DNA of 64,000 nucleotides, from NCBI GenBank assembly GCA_028583685.1, contig JAMXIF010000045.1, forward strand, positions 5,591,667 to 5,655,666, read 5' to 3'. The position numbers and the translations under genes were made by a program. This document shows, one piece after another, positions 22,317 to 32,974 of the stretch. Position 1 is the stretch's first letter. Every line of letters starts with the position of its first letter. Under the pieces are notes generated by a model. It had not been told where the DNA came from. It made no database searches and was given only the letters and a program-made list of their open reading frames with translations. Source of the DNA: Petaurus breviceps papuanus. Taxonomy: Eukaryota > Chordata > Mammalia > Diprotodontia > Petauridae.

Positions 22317-22514
22317 AGGGGAGGACAGGTGGCTCAGCAAGTAAGAGCACAGGCTCCAGCGTCGGGATGACCTGGGATGGAATCCAGGCTCAGATACTTA
22401 ACACCACACCCAGAAATAACTGGCCGAGTAACCTTGAACAAGTTACTTAACCCCAATTGCTTAAAAATAAATAAATGAATAAAAATTTTAAAAAATTGCC
22501 ATTTAAAAAAAAGA
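22317..22514 (+). repeat. tRNA-derived SINE, subfamily with the CCCAGAAATAACTGG insertion
   Basis: GGACAGGTGGCTCAGCAAGT, CCAGCGTCGGGATGACCTGG, ACACCACACCCAGAAATAACTGG-type block, TTGAACAAGTTACTTAACCC, then a long A-rich tail. A perfect 16-bp target duplication AAGAAAGTCTGACAGT (22301-22316 and 22515-22530) flanks it. Its only relative here with the same internal block is at 53395-53544. Confidence 0.88.
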
Positions 22515-22844
22515 AAGAAAGTCTGACAGTTCATTAAATGTCCATCTTTTTTTTTCATTTAGAATTATGTTTAGCTTTTCTGGGTATGATATTTTTGTCC
22601 AGGACCCCATTTCTTTTGCTGTTCAATATGTAGTGTTCCAAGACCTGCTGTTTTTTAGAGTCACGACTGCTAGGTCTTATGTGATTCTAATTTTGTCATG
22701 GCCATATTTAAATTGTTTTTTTTCTTGTTACTCAGAATTTAGTAAGAATTTGACTATAATATTCCAATCAGTTTTCTTCATAGGATCTCTTTCAGGTGTT
22801 GATTGGTGGATATTTTTCTATTTCTACTTCCCCCTCTTATTCTA

Positions 22845-22925
22845 ATGTTTATTATTATTAATAATTAATCATTATATCGCATATAATAATTAACTATAAT
22901 AAATAAATAATAATTAATGTGATTA
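22845..22925. repeat. AT-rich simple sequence (TTA/AAT)
   Basis: TTATTATTATTAATAATTAATC ... AATAAATAAATAATAATTAATG. Low complexity, inside the ORF1 part of copy B. Confidence 0.85.
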
Positions 22926-24094
22926 TTCTTATTTTTCTCTTCTTGATCTATTCTCCAGATCAGTTATTTTCTCATCAGATGTTTCACATTCTTCTCTATT
23001 CTTTCCTTCTTATATTTTTTATTATTTCTTGATCTCTTATACTTTTGCTGACTTCCCTTTGCCCAATTCTAATTTTTAAGGAATTGTTTTCTTTTTTAAG
23101 ATTGTAATTTTCTAATTGACTCTCTTTTCATGATCTTCTTGTTTGCTTGGATTGTTATTATATTTTTTTTTAGTTTTCCTCAAACTTTATCATTTGATTT
23201 TTAAAGTCTTTCTATGAATTTTTTTTTCAAGCAGGTGATCATTTGGCACTACTCTTTGGGATAGAAAGTTGTTTATTTGCTTCAGTATCATCTTCTGAAG
23301 ATGAGCCCTGGTCTTCTCTATACCCAAAGTAACTCTCTATGAATGAATTCTTTCTCCTTTGCCTGCTCCTTCTTGCCCCTGACTGCACCTCCACGGCACA
23401 GCTGAGTCTAGTGTTCCTTGTCAGCAGAGGTTTCCTAAATCTTCCCTGGTTCAGATGCCCAATACCCCTCACTGTCCCAGGGGCTAAAGTTCCTGCATCC
23501 TGCCTACGCAACCTCCCAACTCTGCTAATCCCAGGGTTTACCACTTACTTTTCTAAGTGGACCTAGCCTGGAAGTGTCTACTCTTCACAGGGACCAAACC
23601 TCATCCTGTGATTTTTCTTCAGATCTTCTCTAATTGTCCCAGGAGGATCACTTTTCTTCCACTACTCTTTATTTTTACTGCTTTACATTCTCCCTGAGGA
23701 AAACACACAATATTGTACTGGTTAACTGAGCTTAATTGGTACAAAGTAAAATGAAACACACAGAAGCATTTTCCTTTCTTTTATTTTCTTTCCTATATCC
23801 ATTAAGTTCCCTAATTATTCTTCAAAGAGAAGGTTGTTATTTTGTTAAATTGGTCATCATTTAATGACTTTCTAGGAAACCTCAATAGTAGATTATGATA
23901 TGGGAGGTTAAAGGGTTTTAATACATCAGATTGGCAGTTTGAACCATGAGGAGAACCGTTGGGAAATGTATGATTAGTGAATACGTTTCAGGAAAACTGG
24001 CAAAGGCAGAAAGATATTCTCCAGGTGAAACAACACTGTATTCACTCTTCCAGAGTATAACTGACTATACATCCCCAGCTTCCAGTAACGTTTC

Positions 24095-24228
24095 TTTTCC
24101 TTGAGGCAGTTAGGGCTACAGAACTTCCCCAAAGTCATACAGTTGGTAAGTATATGAGTTCACATAGGTACTCCTAACTCCAGGATTGGTACTCTATGCA
24201 CTGGGCCACCTAACTGTTCCCTCCCCAC
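24095..24228 (-). repeat. tRNA-derived SINE, diverged
   Basis: AGGCAGTTAGGGCTACAGAA, CCCAAAGTCATACAGTTGGT, GTACTCCTAACTCCAGGATT and CACTGGGCCACCTAACTGTT are the reverse complement of the SINE at 34078-34236, older and more diverged. Confidence 0.7.
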
Positions 24229-24384
24229 AAAGTTTCTTAGAATGCCATTAAGGTGTCAGGTATATGTATCTCTGATATTATTAGCTTTAGTCCCCATCAG
24301 CATCCCTGCCCCACCCCTATCATTGTTAGCATCTAATGATCTGTGCCCAAGTTACATTTAGACAATTAATATCAATTAGCTATT

Positions 24385-24630
24385 ACAGGGAACAGCCAGA
24401 TAGTCCAGTGGATACTTTACTGGATCTGGAGTAAGGAAGACCTGAGTTCAAATCTGGCCTTAGATGATTATTAGCTGTGTGACCCTGGACAAGTCATTTA
24501 ACCCTGTTTACCTGTTTTCTCATCTGTAAAATGAGCTAGAGAAGGAAATGGCAAACCACTCCAATAAAAAAGCTGAAAGGAATAACAAAAAGTTGGACAC
24601 AACTGAAAATGACTGAAAAACAATATTAAA
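24385..24630 (+). repeat. MAR1-type SINE, full length
   Basis: Head GGGAACAGCCAGATAGTCCA, GGAAGACCTGAGTTCAAATC, CTGTGTGACCCTGGACAAGT, then CTAGAGAAGGAAATGGCAAAC, CACTCCAATAA and the RTE/BovB-like end AGTTGGACACAACTGAAAAT with ACTGAAAAACAA. MAR1 is a marsupial CORE-SINE whose 3' end comes from an RTE-type LINE, which supplied its reverse transcriptase. Confidence 0.85.
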
Positions 24631-24804
24631 AAGCTGCTGAAGAGAGGTATTTAAGTAAAATATATAGCAAGCAGAGATGTATAAACATTTCCTTCCAATG
24701 TCTGAGATCAGACTTTTTCTACTACCACAGAAGTCCCAAGGAAGAGTGGTCTCAGCCTTAAAGTATCTTCTACAAAATAGTTAACACACACAGGTTCATT
24801 TTTA

Positions 24805-25496
24805 AATGTGGCATAATTGATGGAATTCTAATAAAGCTGCCCCCAGTTCCAATATTCTAGCTTCATTATAGACCTGACCTCACTGAACTACAGGCCCACT
24901 GTACCTACCTAGCCCCCCTGCCAATGTCCTAACTTCTTCATATATGCCTCACTGCTCATTGGAACAACAGGTGTGTCCCTGAACTCTTAGTTCCCACAGA
25001 AACAGCAGGTGTGTCCATGTGATGGGAACTCAGATACTGTTTCTACCTAGTCACTGCCCCCAGACCCATTCCCACAGAAATAGGTATGTTCTTGTATTCA
25101 ACTACAATTACATCATCCATCTAGCCCAAGACAGAACCACAACACCTAACTATCTATCTTGACCAGACTAGCCAATTGGAGGGCAGCATGACCAGAATAT
25201 TTAACCACCAAACCATAGATGGGACCCCTCCTCCAGTACCTAATCCCTTAACAAACTCCTCCTGCCTTTATAATATTAATCATATTCGAATATTCTATGT
25301 AAATTTTGATTATGTAATTGCATCTTTACCCTATAAAAATTCATCTTGCTTTCTCCGAAGTTGTTGGATCCTCTTGGAACTTAGCCTGTTTCATGAGATG
25401 CATCAGTCTTAATAAATGCCTATACTTGGACTAGAGGTGGTCTGACTCTGAATTCTTTGAGACAGTTCCACCATAACACATCGTGAAATCCCAACA
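24805..25496 (+). mobile_element. Probable solo LTR of an endogenous retrovirus
   Basis: About 0.7 kb that is richer in GC than its surroundings and has LTR-like parts in order: a TATA-like CCCTATAAAAATTC at about 25331, a polyadenylation signal TTAATAAATGCC at about 25410, then a T-rich U5-like end stopping near 25496 with ACA. A TG start is proposed near 24807. No target duplication or internal region was recognised. Fossil, family unresolved. Confidence 0.45.
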
Positions 25497-26140
25497 CTTT
25501 TTGTGTGGGCAGAGCCCCTACCACAACATGATTGCTGGATGAGTCCTCAACTCACCTATCACTGAGATGAGTCATTTACGTAACTATAAAGAGATCTGAT
25601 ACTGGACTAACTGCACGAAACCTGGCACAGACTTCCTAGGTGCTCATGTTCTTGACTTTTCTAAGATCTTGAAGTTTTAACTAACTTGAAAAGCCTTCAT
25701 CCAATTTCACTCTTGAGTAGTACACAATGTGCATGCTCATCTTTACCCCTTTATACAGGGAAGAGCTTGGGCCACTCAGTAATTCAAAGCAATAGAACCT
25801 CCTGGTATAGTAATAGAGGTGACTGTAGTATCAAGATTTTCAAGATTGTCCAATGCCCTTGGGTAGGGATTTTTTTTGAGTGGGGTATGAGAAGAGGGGG
25901 AACCAATAAAGAAGTGATTTTATAGCCAACTTACCTAGAATACCACAGCAAAGTCCAAGAGTATTAGGATATTACAAAGTAGAAATGTGGTATTACCCAG
26001 ACCTAGAAAGAATGAACAAATTATAATTTCTGCTTGTCATTTCCTTGTGTAATAAACAGATAAAGTTAGATTGCAATAGAAAAGTGTTGTAAGTGATTCC
26101 TAAGATCCCTTTGAAATCCAAATCCTTTGGTTCATCTTGT
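25497..26140. other. No recognised gene
   Basis: Unique-looking sequence. A 79-codon frame at 25686-25925 has no domain and no context. Confidence 0.4.
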
Positions 26141-26144
26141 TCCT

Positions 26145-26270
26145 TTCCATTAATTCAATTTAGAGCACTATTAGAGGCTTACAATATGCCAGACACAATA
26201 CTAGGGGCTGGGGATACACACATGAAAATACAATTTCTCCTCTCGAAAAACTTATATTATTTTGGTAGGG
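26145..26270 (+). repeat. Ancient mammal-wide repeat fragment
   Basis: ACTATTAGAGGCTTACAATATGCCAGACACAATACTAGGGGCTGGGGATACACAC corresponds to the start of the ancient repeat also seen at 13555, 29575 and 43770. Confidence 0.5.
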
Positions 26271-26846
26271 TGGGAGATGGGTTGGGGAGGGCAAATAATA
26301 TGTACATGGTTAAGTAAATGTAAATGTAATGGTGCACAAAAGGACTTGTTCTTCTCCTTTGCCTTTCCCAGCCACAATTGAAATCTTCATAGCCCACATG
26401 TAATATGATTCTGGGTGGGACATATTTTCCCAGCTGTTCCTGCTGTCAATAGTACATACAAAATAAAACATTATCGTTTTGTAAATCTATTTGAATATCA
26501 TTAAGTTCAAAACATTTCATCAATCTTCATTGAAAATATGCATTTTTTTTCCTTTCCTCTCTCTATGTTCAATCCAAGACTATATAAAACTGAAAGTCTG
26601 ATACAAGGTATGAGGAGTGAAATCTAATTTCAACTTAGGAGCAGCAAAATACCATTAAAACATTCTGAATGACCACTAAAATATAATGGCTGTCTAGGTT
26701 GGCAATTTTCTCATCTAATTTACCTCATCCTTCCAACAATCAAGGCACACTATTTGGCTCTTCACTTTTCTCATATTCAGATTAAACTGAACCCCAGATG
26801 AAACAGTCAACTACAAAAATATTTTCTGGAATTTATAAAAATCCTA

Positions 26847-27053
26847 TCAATGGAGGCAGAACCAACACCAGGGAATAAAGGCAAGAACTCACCTGAGCTA
26901 TCCCCAAAATTTGTCCAAATACCTTTTTAAAATGACTCTAAACAAGTTCTAGAGCATCAGAATCCACAAAAAGATGGAATGAAACAAATTTCTAGTCCAA
27001 AACAACTTGGAAGGTCAGTAAGAAAGATCTGTTGAACCAGGGTGATAGCGGAG
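26847..27053 (+). mobile_element. L1-derived element, 5' UTR part (interrupted by an LTR)
   Basis: Begins GGAGGCAGAACCAAC, then ACTCTAAACAAGTTCTAGAGC and CAGAATCCACAAAAAGATGG, the usual start of marsupial L1 5' UTRs (compare 62085 and 53735). Preceded by AAAAATCCTA at 26837-26846, which recurs at 29526-29535 after the tail of the element at 28085-29525. The two parts are therefore one insertion, later opened by an LTR at 27054. Confidence 0.75.
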
Positions 27054-27552
27054 TGTGATAGTAATGGGATATAAAGATTCCCCTGTATTGGCTTGGTTTT
27101 CAAACTGATTGTGTTAAAACCCAGAGCTTGTTAATCCCACCTGTGGGATGGACTTGTTGATGTGAAAAGAAAGTCCTGAACTGGGAGGAGCTGGTGACAT
27201 AGATTTGGAGAGACACAAGAGAGAGGCAGAAGAACTTTTTGGAAGCAGCACCCTTGTGGAGGCAGAGAGAGAGACTGAGAGAATTTCTGGGGGCCACTTT
27301 GAATTGCCCTGGACTTTTGAGACCTGCCCCCTGAGCTGCCAAGAACTGAGGAGACATGGCTGTTTTGCTGGTACTTTGTCTGTCTGTTTTGATGTTGTTT
27401 TGCCAGATTTGTCCACTGGTGAAAGACAGTCCTTTTGTTGAAACAGTCCTAGCACCCCTGAAAACATTAGCAAAACCCTCTCCCAGGATTTCTGTAAACA
27501 TACAACAAGAAAATCCTTCTTCAGGGCTTCTGAACCAACAGAAAGGTTCCCA

Positions 27553-27828
27553 GACCCCTGCAACAACAGCACTGGCCTTCACCAGTGGACAGTATTCACT
27601 CTGTCTGCAGGACAGTCTCCAGACCCCTGCAACAACAGCACTGTCCTTCACCAGTGGACAGTATTCACTCTGTCAGCAGGACAGTCTCCAGACCCCTGCA
27701 ACAACAGCACTGTCCTTCACCAGTGGACAGTATTCACTCTGTCAGCAGGACAGTCTCCAGACCCCTGCAACAACAGCACTGTCCTTCACCAGTGGACAGT
27801 ATTCACTCTCTGTCTGCAGGACAGTCCC
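27553..27828. repeat. Four tandem copies of a 69-bp unit in an LTR
   Basis: Units start at 27553, 27622, 27691 and 27760 with GACCCCTGCAACAACAGCAC. The period is 69 = 23 codons, so no stop enters any frame that is open once. This explains the long frames here on the plus strand (223 and 164 codons) and the 183-codon frame on the minus strand. A single version of the unit is at about 8590-8640 in the related LTR. Confidence 0.92.
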
Positions 27829-27871
27829 AGGATCTCTTAGCCAGCAGCCAGGTTCCAGGACTTCTTCAATT

Positions 27872-27918
27872 ATGTATATTATATTATATTATATTATATT
27901 ATATTATATTATATTATA
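27872..27918. repeat. TATAT pentamer microsatellite at gap edge
   Basis: ATATT repeated for nearly 50 bases up to the gap. Confidence 0.95.
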
Positions 27919-28018
27919 NNNNNNNNNNNNNNNNNNNNNNNNNNNNNNNNNNNNNNNNNNNNNNNNNNNNNNNNNNNNNNNNNNNNNNNNNNNNNNNNNN
28001 NNNNNNNNNNNNNNNNNN
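27919..28018. other. Assembly gap (100 N)
   Basis: A round 100-base gap, probably of unknown true size, beginning inside a pentamer microsatellite. Confidence 1.
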
Positions 28019-28084
28019 TTTTCTTGACTCAGATGCCCAACTCCCCTCACCATCTATGGGTAAAAGTTCCTGTGGCTGAGGCCT

Positions 28085-29525
28085 AGATAAATTATATCAC
28101 ATAAAAGAGGCAAGAAAAAGTTTTTGCAGTGGAAAGGAAGAAGGTGAACTTGAGGGGGGAGGGAGTGAGGCTTACTCTCATAAGAATTGGCTCAAAGATG
28201 GAATAACATACACACTAAATTGGGTATAGAAATCTTTATTACTTAACCTAAAAGAAAACAGGAAGGGAAGGGGATAAGAGAAGGGTGGCAATAGTGGGGG
28301 TGATGGAAGAGAGACTAGATTGGTGGAGGAGGTGGTTGAAAGCAGAACATTTTTGAGGAAGTACAGGGTGAAAGGAGAGAGAGAATAACCTGGGGGGATA
28401 GGATGGAAGAAAATACATTTAGCAATAGTAACTGTGAAAAAAATTTGAAGCAAATTTCTCTAATAAAGGCCTAATTTCTCAGGCATATAGAGAACTGAGT
28501 CAAATTTATAAAAATGAGAGCTATTCCCTAATCAATAAATGATCGGTTTTCAGATGAAGTAATCAGTTATCTATAGCCATATGAAAAAAAAAATAACCTA
28601 ACTCAGTATGGATTGGAGAAGTATAAATTAAAACAATTCTGAGCTACTAACTCATAAGTATTAAATTGGATAATAGGATGGAAAAGGTAAATGACAAATA
28701 TTGCAGGGAATGTGGGGGAAAGGAGACTTTATGAACAGTTGATGGGGTTGTGAATTGATTCAACCATTCTGTAGAGCAATTTGGAAATATGCCCAAAGGA
28801 CTATAAAACCATGCATACTCTTTTGACCTAGAAATCTCACTACGAGGTCTGTATCCCAACAGAGATAAACAAAATGAAAAGGCCCTATATGTACAAAATA
28901 TTTGTAGCAGTTCTTTTCTGGGGGTAAGGAATTAGAAGTTGAGTGCATGCCCATCATTTGAGAAATGGCTGAACAAGTTATGGTGTGTGATTATGATGAA
29001 ATACTATTGTACTATAAGAAATGATGAGCAGTATACTCTCAGAAAAACAGGGAAAGATTTGAAGGAGCAAATGAGTAAAGTGAAATGTACTGTGTATAAA
29101 GTAACAGCAGTATTGTAAGATTATCAGACTTGAATGACATACCTATTCTCAGTAATGCAATGATTCAAGACACCTCTGAAGAAATTATGATGAAAATTAT
29201 CCTTCCCCAAAGAAGTACTGTTGGTGTCTGAATATAGATTGGAGCATAAATTTTTTAAAACTTTTTTTAATTTTTCTTGAGTTTTCCCCCTTGTCTATGT
29301 TTTCTTTTACAACATGACTATGATAAATATGTTTTGCATGATTATTATCATGATTTTGCGTGATTACACATTTATAACCTATATGGAATTCTTGCTTTCT
29401 CAATGTGGGGTGAACGGTGGGGAGGTAGAAAGGGAGAGAATTTGGAACTCAACGTTTTAAAAATCAGTGTTAAAATTGTTTTTACATGTAACTAGGGAAA
29501 AATAAAATACTAACTAAAAGCTAAA
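28085..29525 (+). mobile_element. L1-derived element, spacer and 3' region (second part of the 26847 insertion)
   Basis: Inter-ORF spacer (ACATAAAAGAGGCAAGAAAA, then TTACTCTCATAAGAATTGGC) runs to about 28440 and passes at AGTAACTGTGAAAAAAA straight into the region after the reverse transcriptase (AATAAAGGCCTAATTTCTCA), then the L1 3' UTR and A-rich tail. Both ORF1 and ORF2 are missing between the 5' UTR at 26847 and here, unless they lie in the gap. Target duplication AAAAATCCTA is at 26837-26846 and 29526-29535. Confidence 0.8.
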
Positions 29526-29574
29526 AAAAATCCTAAGTCTGACCTGGAATTGTGATATCAATTAATCTTTCAGT

Positions 29575-29665
29575 TAAGGATTTTTTGTTAACCATGACTG
29601 CTGTTCCAGGCTCTGTACTAGTTTCTGGGGTTACCAAAAAAACAAAAATATTTTACTCTCATAAT
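29575..29665 (+). repeat. Ancient mammal-wide repeat fragment
   Basis: GACTGCTGTTCCAGGCTCTG then TACTAGTTTCTGGGGTTACC resembles the start of the repeat at 13555 (caggcactgtgctaagtgct). Weak. Confidence 0.35.
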
Positions 29666-30044
29666 TTCTGTTGTTTAGAATTGCATTACTGATTTCCTAC
29701 AGTACATGGCTCAAGATGGGTTGGAATACAGTTCAATACCAACAAGGAACCACTGAATTGTTCTTTGTCCACTGACATTATCTGACTGACAGGAAAAAGC
29801 AAACTCTCTTAGACATGGAAATAAAATCAGGTTTTCTTCTGCATTGCTGCTACAAAATTTTGTCTACAATTGTTTTTTTTTTTCTTTTTGAAAGTTAATA
29901 GGGGAAGCTTTTTGCAAGGTAGGAGAGTCTGAATCAATGAGTTAATCATTGTAGGGAACGCTAGATGTTGAAATTGGAAGCCCTCTCTGCTTCAAGAAAA
30001 ATCGGCTACTATTTTGTCATTTATAGGCTTAGATATTTTCTTGG

Positions 30045-30160
30045 GATGCCCAGAGGTTTAATGACTCAGACAAGGTCACAATGTATGGGTTAGAAGGAAG
30101 ACTCTCCAGGTTTTCTTGACTCCAAGAAAGTCTCCTACACTGTGCTGCTTCTCTGACATG
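30045..30160 (-). repeat. MIR-type SINE, diverged
   Basis: CCAGAGGTTTAATGACTCAG, ACAAGGTCACAATGTATGGG and GTTTTCTTGACTCCAAGAAA fit a reverse-oriented MIR core. Confidence 0.5.
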
Positions 30161-30164
30161 AAAA

Positions 30165-32375
30165 TAGTGAAATGTCAGGCTGACTGCCATAAATAGAGTC
30201 TGCAAAATATAACCTGCATGGAACAGGTAGATGCTAAAAAAAAAAGTTCTAAGGTCAGGGTTGGGTGTAGAATATATATGAATGCATTTTAGTTTCTAAG
30301 GGGCTATTGTTGTAGAAGCTGTTTTCTAAAATAACCACATGATTTAAAATGTTAAATTAGCCTCCCTTATGGCTTGAAAAGAAGCTCTAAAATGTCCATA
30401 AATATTTACAATAAAATTTTAGAAACATTTGTAACCTTGGAAACTACCTACATTTTGATTTGCCTGAAGTGGGAAATGCTCCAAGAAAATGCTCTGTTTC
30501 TACCTCTCAAATGCTTTAGGAGAAGACAATAAAATTATTTCTGGGACACTAGTCAAATTTCTGTGTTGGCCACATATGAATTCATCCAAAAAAGTTTGGA
30601 TTTCAATAACTCTTTTTTTAGTTATTAAAGTATATGTTCCTTGGAATATTTCATGAATGCCTAATTTGCATTTGTGTTTTTGAAATTACAATTATGAAAT
30701 GAAAATATTGGCTATGTACAGGCTGTTTTGCTAAGCCACAAAATTACTTTCTTGATTTCTTTCCATTAGTACCAGGAAATATACATATATTTTTAATTTT
30801 GTATTTCTTCCTTAAGACCCTTATTTTACTATTTATGGAAAATTTTGGAAGTATTTGCTTCTAAAAGCATTCAAACCCAGTTTAAAAGACTGCAACTTCC
30901 TAAAATATGCAAGCATTAAAAAAGCAACATTCTGTTTTATATGTGTGTTTACACACACACACACACACACACATAATGTTAAAATTATATCTGGGACATA
31001 AAACATACATTCTAAGAGTTCACACCGCTCCAATTCCCATGATACTTGTCAGTTTTGCACTTCATTTTGACTTGTGTCTTACTAATACAATTATCAAAAT
31101 AATTCATAGTGTGTCCAATAGATCATTAAATCAATCCAGTTATCATGTCAATAAACTGTAGCCCTCTTTTCATGGTCACTTGCTCCCTCAGAAATCTTCA
31201 TGTCTAGGTTTCAGTTCAGGATTGATATATGAATGCATTTTAGTTTCTAAGGGGTTATTGTGATGCCCTAAGTTCCTACTCAGGATTTCTGGGACTACAA
31301 TCTCATGAGAAAACTTGGAATGGAATTAGTGTTCTATTTTCCAGTGAAATGACCCTTAAACATGATGAGCCCAATTTCCCTAAAAGAAATGTCCTTGGGA
31401 AACCTGTAGCTTTTGCTTATTGATAAATCTATAGAGGAAAAATTCAACATCTCTATCATCTTTTATATCTCCAGGATTTTCTTAGACTCTACATGTTTTG
31501 CCATTCCACTGAAGTGCATTGGTCCTTCTTAGAGGTCTCTATATTCAAAGAACTAGGGGATTTGACTATAGCCCCACTAGGAAAAAGGGTTTATGAAAAC
31601 TGACCTATTGGGGAAGGTCTCAGAAGCAAATGTGCTAACTAAAATAAATAATGACCTTTGGTTAGAAAATTTTGTCATAGAATTGTAGGCATCTTTGTAT
31701 AAGGCTGTTGATATGCCCTAACCAATTTTAGCAGTATAGAAAAATGAGCCCCATTAACACCATGTAAAACATACCTCTTACTATGTTCGGTTTCTCTGGA
31801 TGTTATTTTTTTCCTAGTGAAAGTTGCACAATATAGTGTTCAATTAGCAAATCCTGGGATGTAGTAATATAGAACACTTCTAATGATTTCATCACATGCA
31901 AATAAATATAGTACCAATTGGAAGTGGGGAGTAATTTAAATTTGAGGATTTAAAACCCAGATCATACATTACCTGAACTAGAATACAAATAAGAAAAGGA
32001 ACATGAGGGAAGATTTGGAAATAGGCACAGATAATTTTTCAGTAGCTAGATACCATTAAAATTATTAAGTTTTTTAAAAGTTTGTCAAAGAAAGATCAAA
32101 TATCTAGAATGCCTATTAAATCACATTTAAATTGCATTCATTAGCCAATGAAGATACACAACACTACTCTGAGTTCAGATGAAAATGGGAGATAATTATC
32201 ACATATGAGAGTGTGTGAGTAAAGTTGGAGATGTAACTAGGGAGGGTCAATCAGAGCTTTCTGGTACCAAATTTAGAGGATGCTAAAAAAAACACTTCAA
32301 AAAAATTTAAAAAGCAAAGCAAAGAAAAGAAGAACAGAATTTAACACCTACTTTACAAGAATCATTAGTTAAAAT
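30165..32375. other. No recognised gene; one CA microsatellite
   Basis: About 2.2 kb of AT-rich sequence. A CA tract lies at 30952-30973. A 37-bp direct repeat links 30274-30310 and 31225-31261. No domain-bearing frame. Confidence 0.4.
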
Positions 32376-32379
32376 GGGA

Positions 32380-32640
32380 AGCTGCCAGATGGTGGGCTGG
32401 AGTAAACTCCTCCCCCATACCATTCTGCCCCTACCCACCTTGTGGCAGCCTCCCTAGCAACAACTTTGAGCCAATGCCCTTTATCCCTCCATAGGGCAAT
32501 TGCCTATCCCTTCTCACCCCCATTCTCTCCATCACATACTCCAGGCTACACCGAGAAAGTGTTTTATTACATTGGCACTTGAAGGTTCTATTGCCATCCT
32601 TACCACGGGTCCAGGAGTCCCCAGTTATGTTTTTATAAGA
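32380..32640. other. GC-richer unique block, unassigned
   Basis: Stands out from the AT-rich flanks: CTCCTCCCCCATACCATTCTGCC ... CTTGTGGCAGCCTCCCTAGC. A 78-codon minus-strand frame covers it (32431-32667) and ends in YGGIKGIGSKLLLGRLPQGG; no family is recognised. It could be an old element, a regulatory element or chance. Confidence 0.3.
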
Positions 32641-32684
32641 AGGTATATTTTTTCTTAAGATAATCATCTAAAGGCTAGGTCAGG

Positions 32685-32830
32685 AATTTTAAACTTTTTA
32701 GCATGTGTCATGGATACCTCTGACAGTCTAGTAAAGGCTATGAGCCTCCTCAGAATGATATCTTTAAATAATTGAAGAAAATCCTAAATTTCAGTTGGAA
32801 ATTATGGAAAATAAAAACATATTTTTTTCT
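32685..32830 (+). repeat. Mammal-wide repeat (pair with 43510), class unresolved
   Basis: TGTCATGGATACCTCTGACAG, TCTAGTAAAGGCTATGAGCC and TCCTCAGAATGATATCTTTAAA match 43520-43600 (ATGGTCCCCTTTGACAG, TTGATGAAGCCTATGGAACC, TCTCAGAATAATGTTTTGAAA) in order. Confidence 0.55.
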
Positions 32831-32974
32831 TTCTCATCCAAGTTCGCAGACTACCATAAAAGCTATCTACAGACTCAGCTCTTTGCAGGTCAATGGATTC
32901 CAACATAAGAATCCCTCACATAGAGGTTTTGAGTAAATATGAATTCTTTCATTTGGTCAGGGCTGAAAGTGACA

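Larger units (their letters stand above)
21208..23700 (-). mobile_element. L1-derived element, second L1 subfamily, copy B (with 5' UTR)
   Basis: On the minus strand: 5' UTR (about 23700-23300), ORF1 (about 23280-22540, decayed), purine-rich spacer (about 22260-21660), and a 3' UTR-like end (21600-21208). ORF2 is missing. Shared with copy A: TAGTGTTCCAAGAC, TGCTAGGTCTTGTGTGATTC/TGCTAGGTCTTATGTGATTC, CCTCCCATTCCC, and AGTGTTTTATTTCTTTCTG. A younger SINE sits at 22317-22514. A TA microsatellite lies at 21874-21905. Confidence 0.65.
27054..27918 (+). mobile_element. Endogenous-retrovirus LTR, type B, running into an assembly gap
   Basis: Fossil LTR starting TGTGATAGTAATGG, matching the minus-strand copy whose end is at 8984. 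Shared text includes CCTGTATTGGCTTGGTTTTC, GATTGTGTTAAAACCC, TGGAGAGACACAAGAGAG and GTTTTGCCAGATTTGTC. This copy carries a 69-bp minisatellite (27553-27828) that inflates open frames on both strands. It sits inside an L1-derived element. The far end is hidden by the gap. Confidence 0.7.

Noticed and set aside
27100-28079. Long frames on both strands around the type-B LTR (up to 223 codons)
   Set aside because: Produced by the 69-bp tandem unit and by N codons in the gap; the sequence is LTR.
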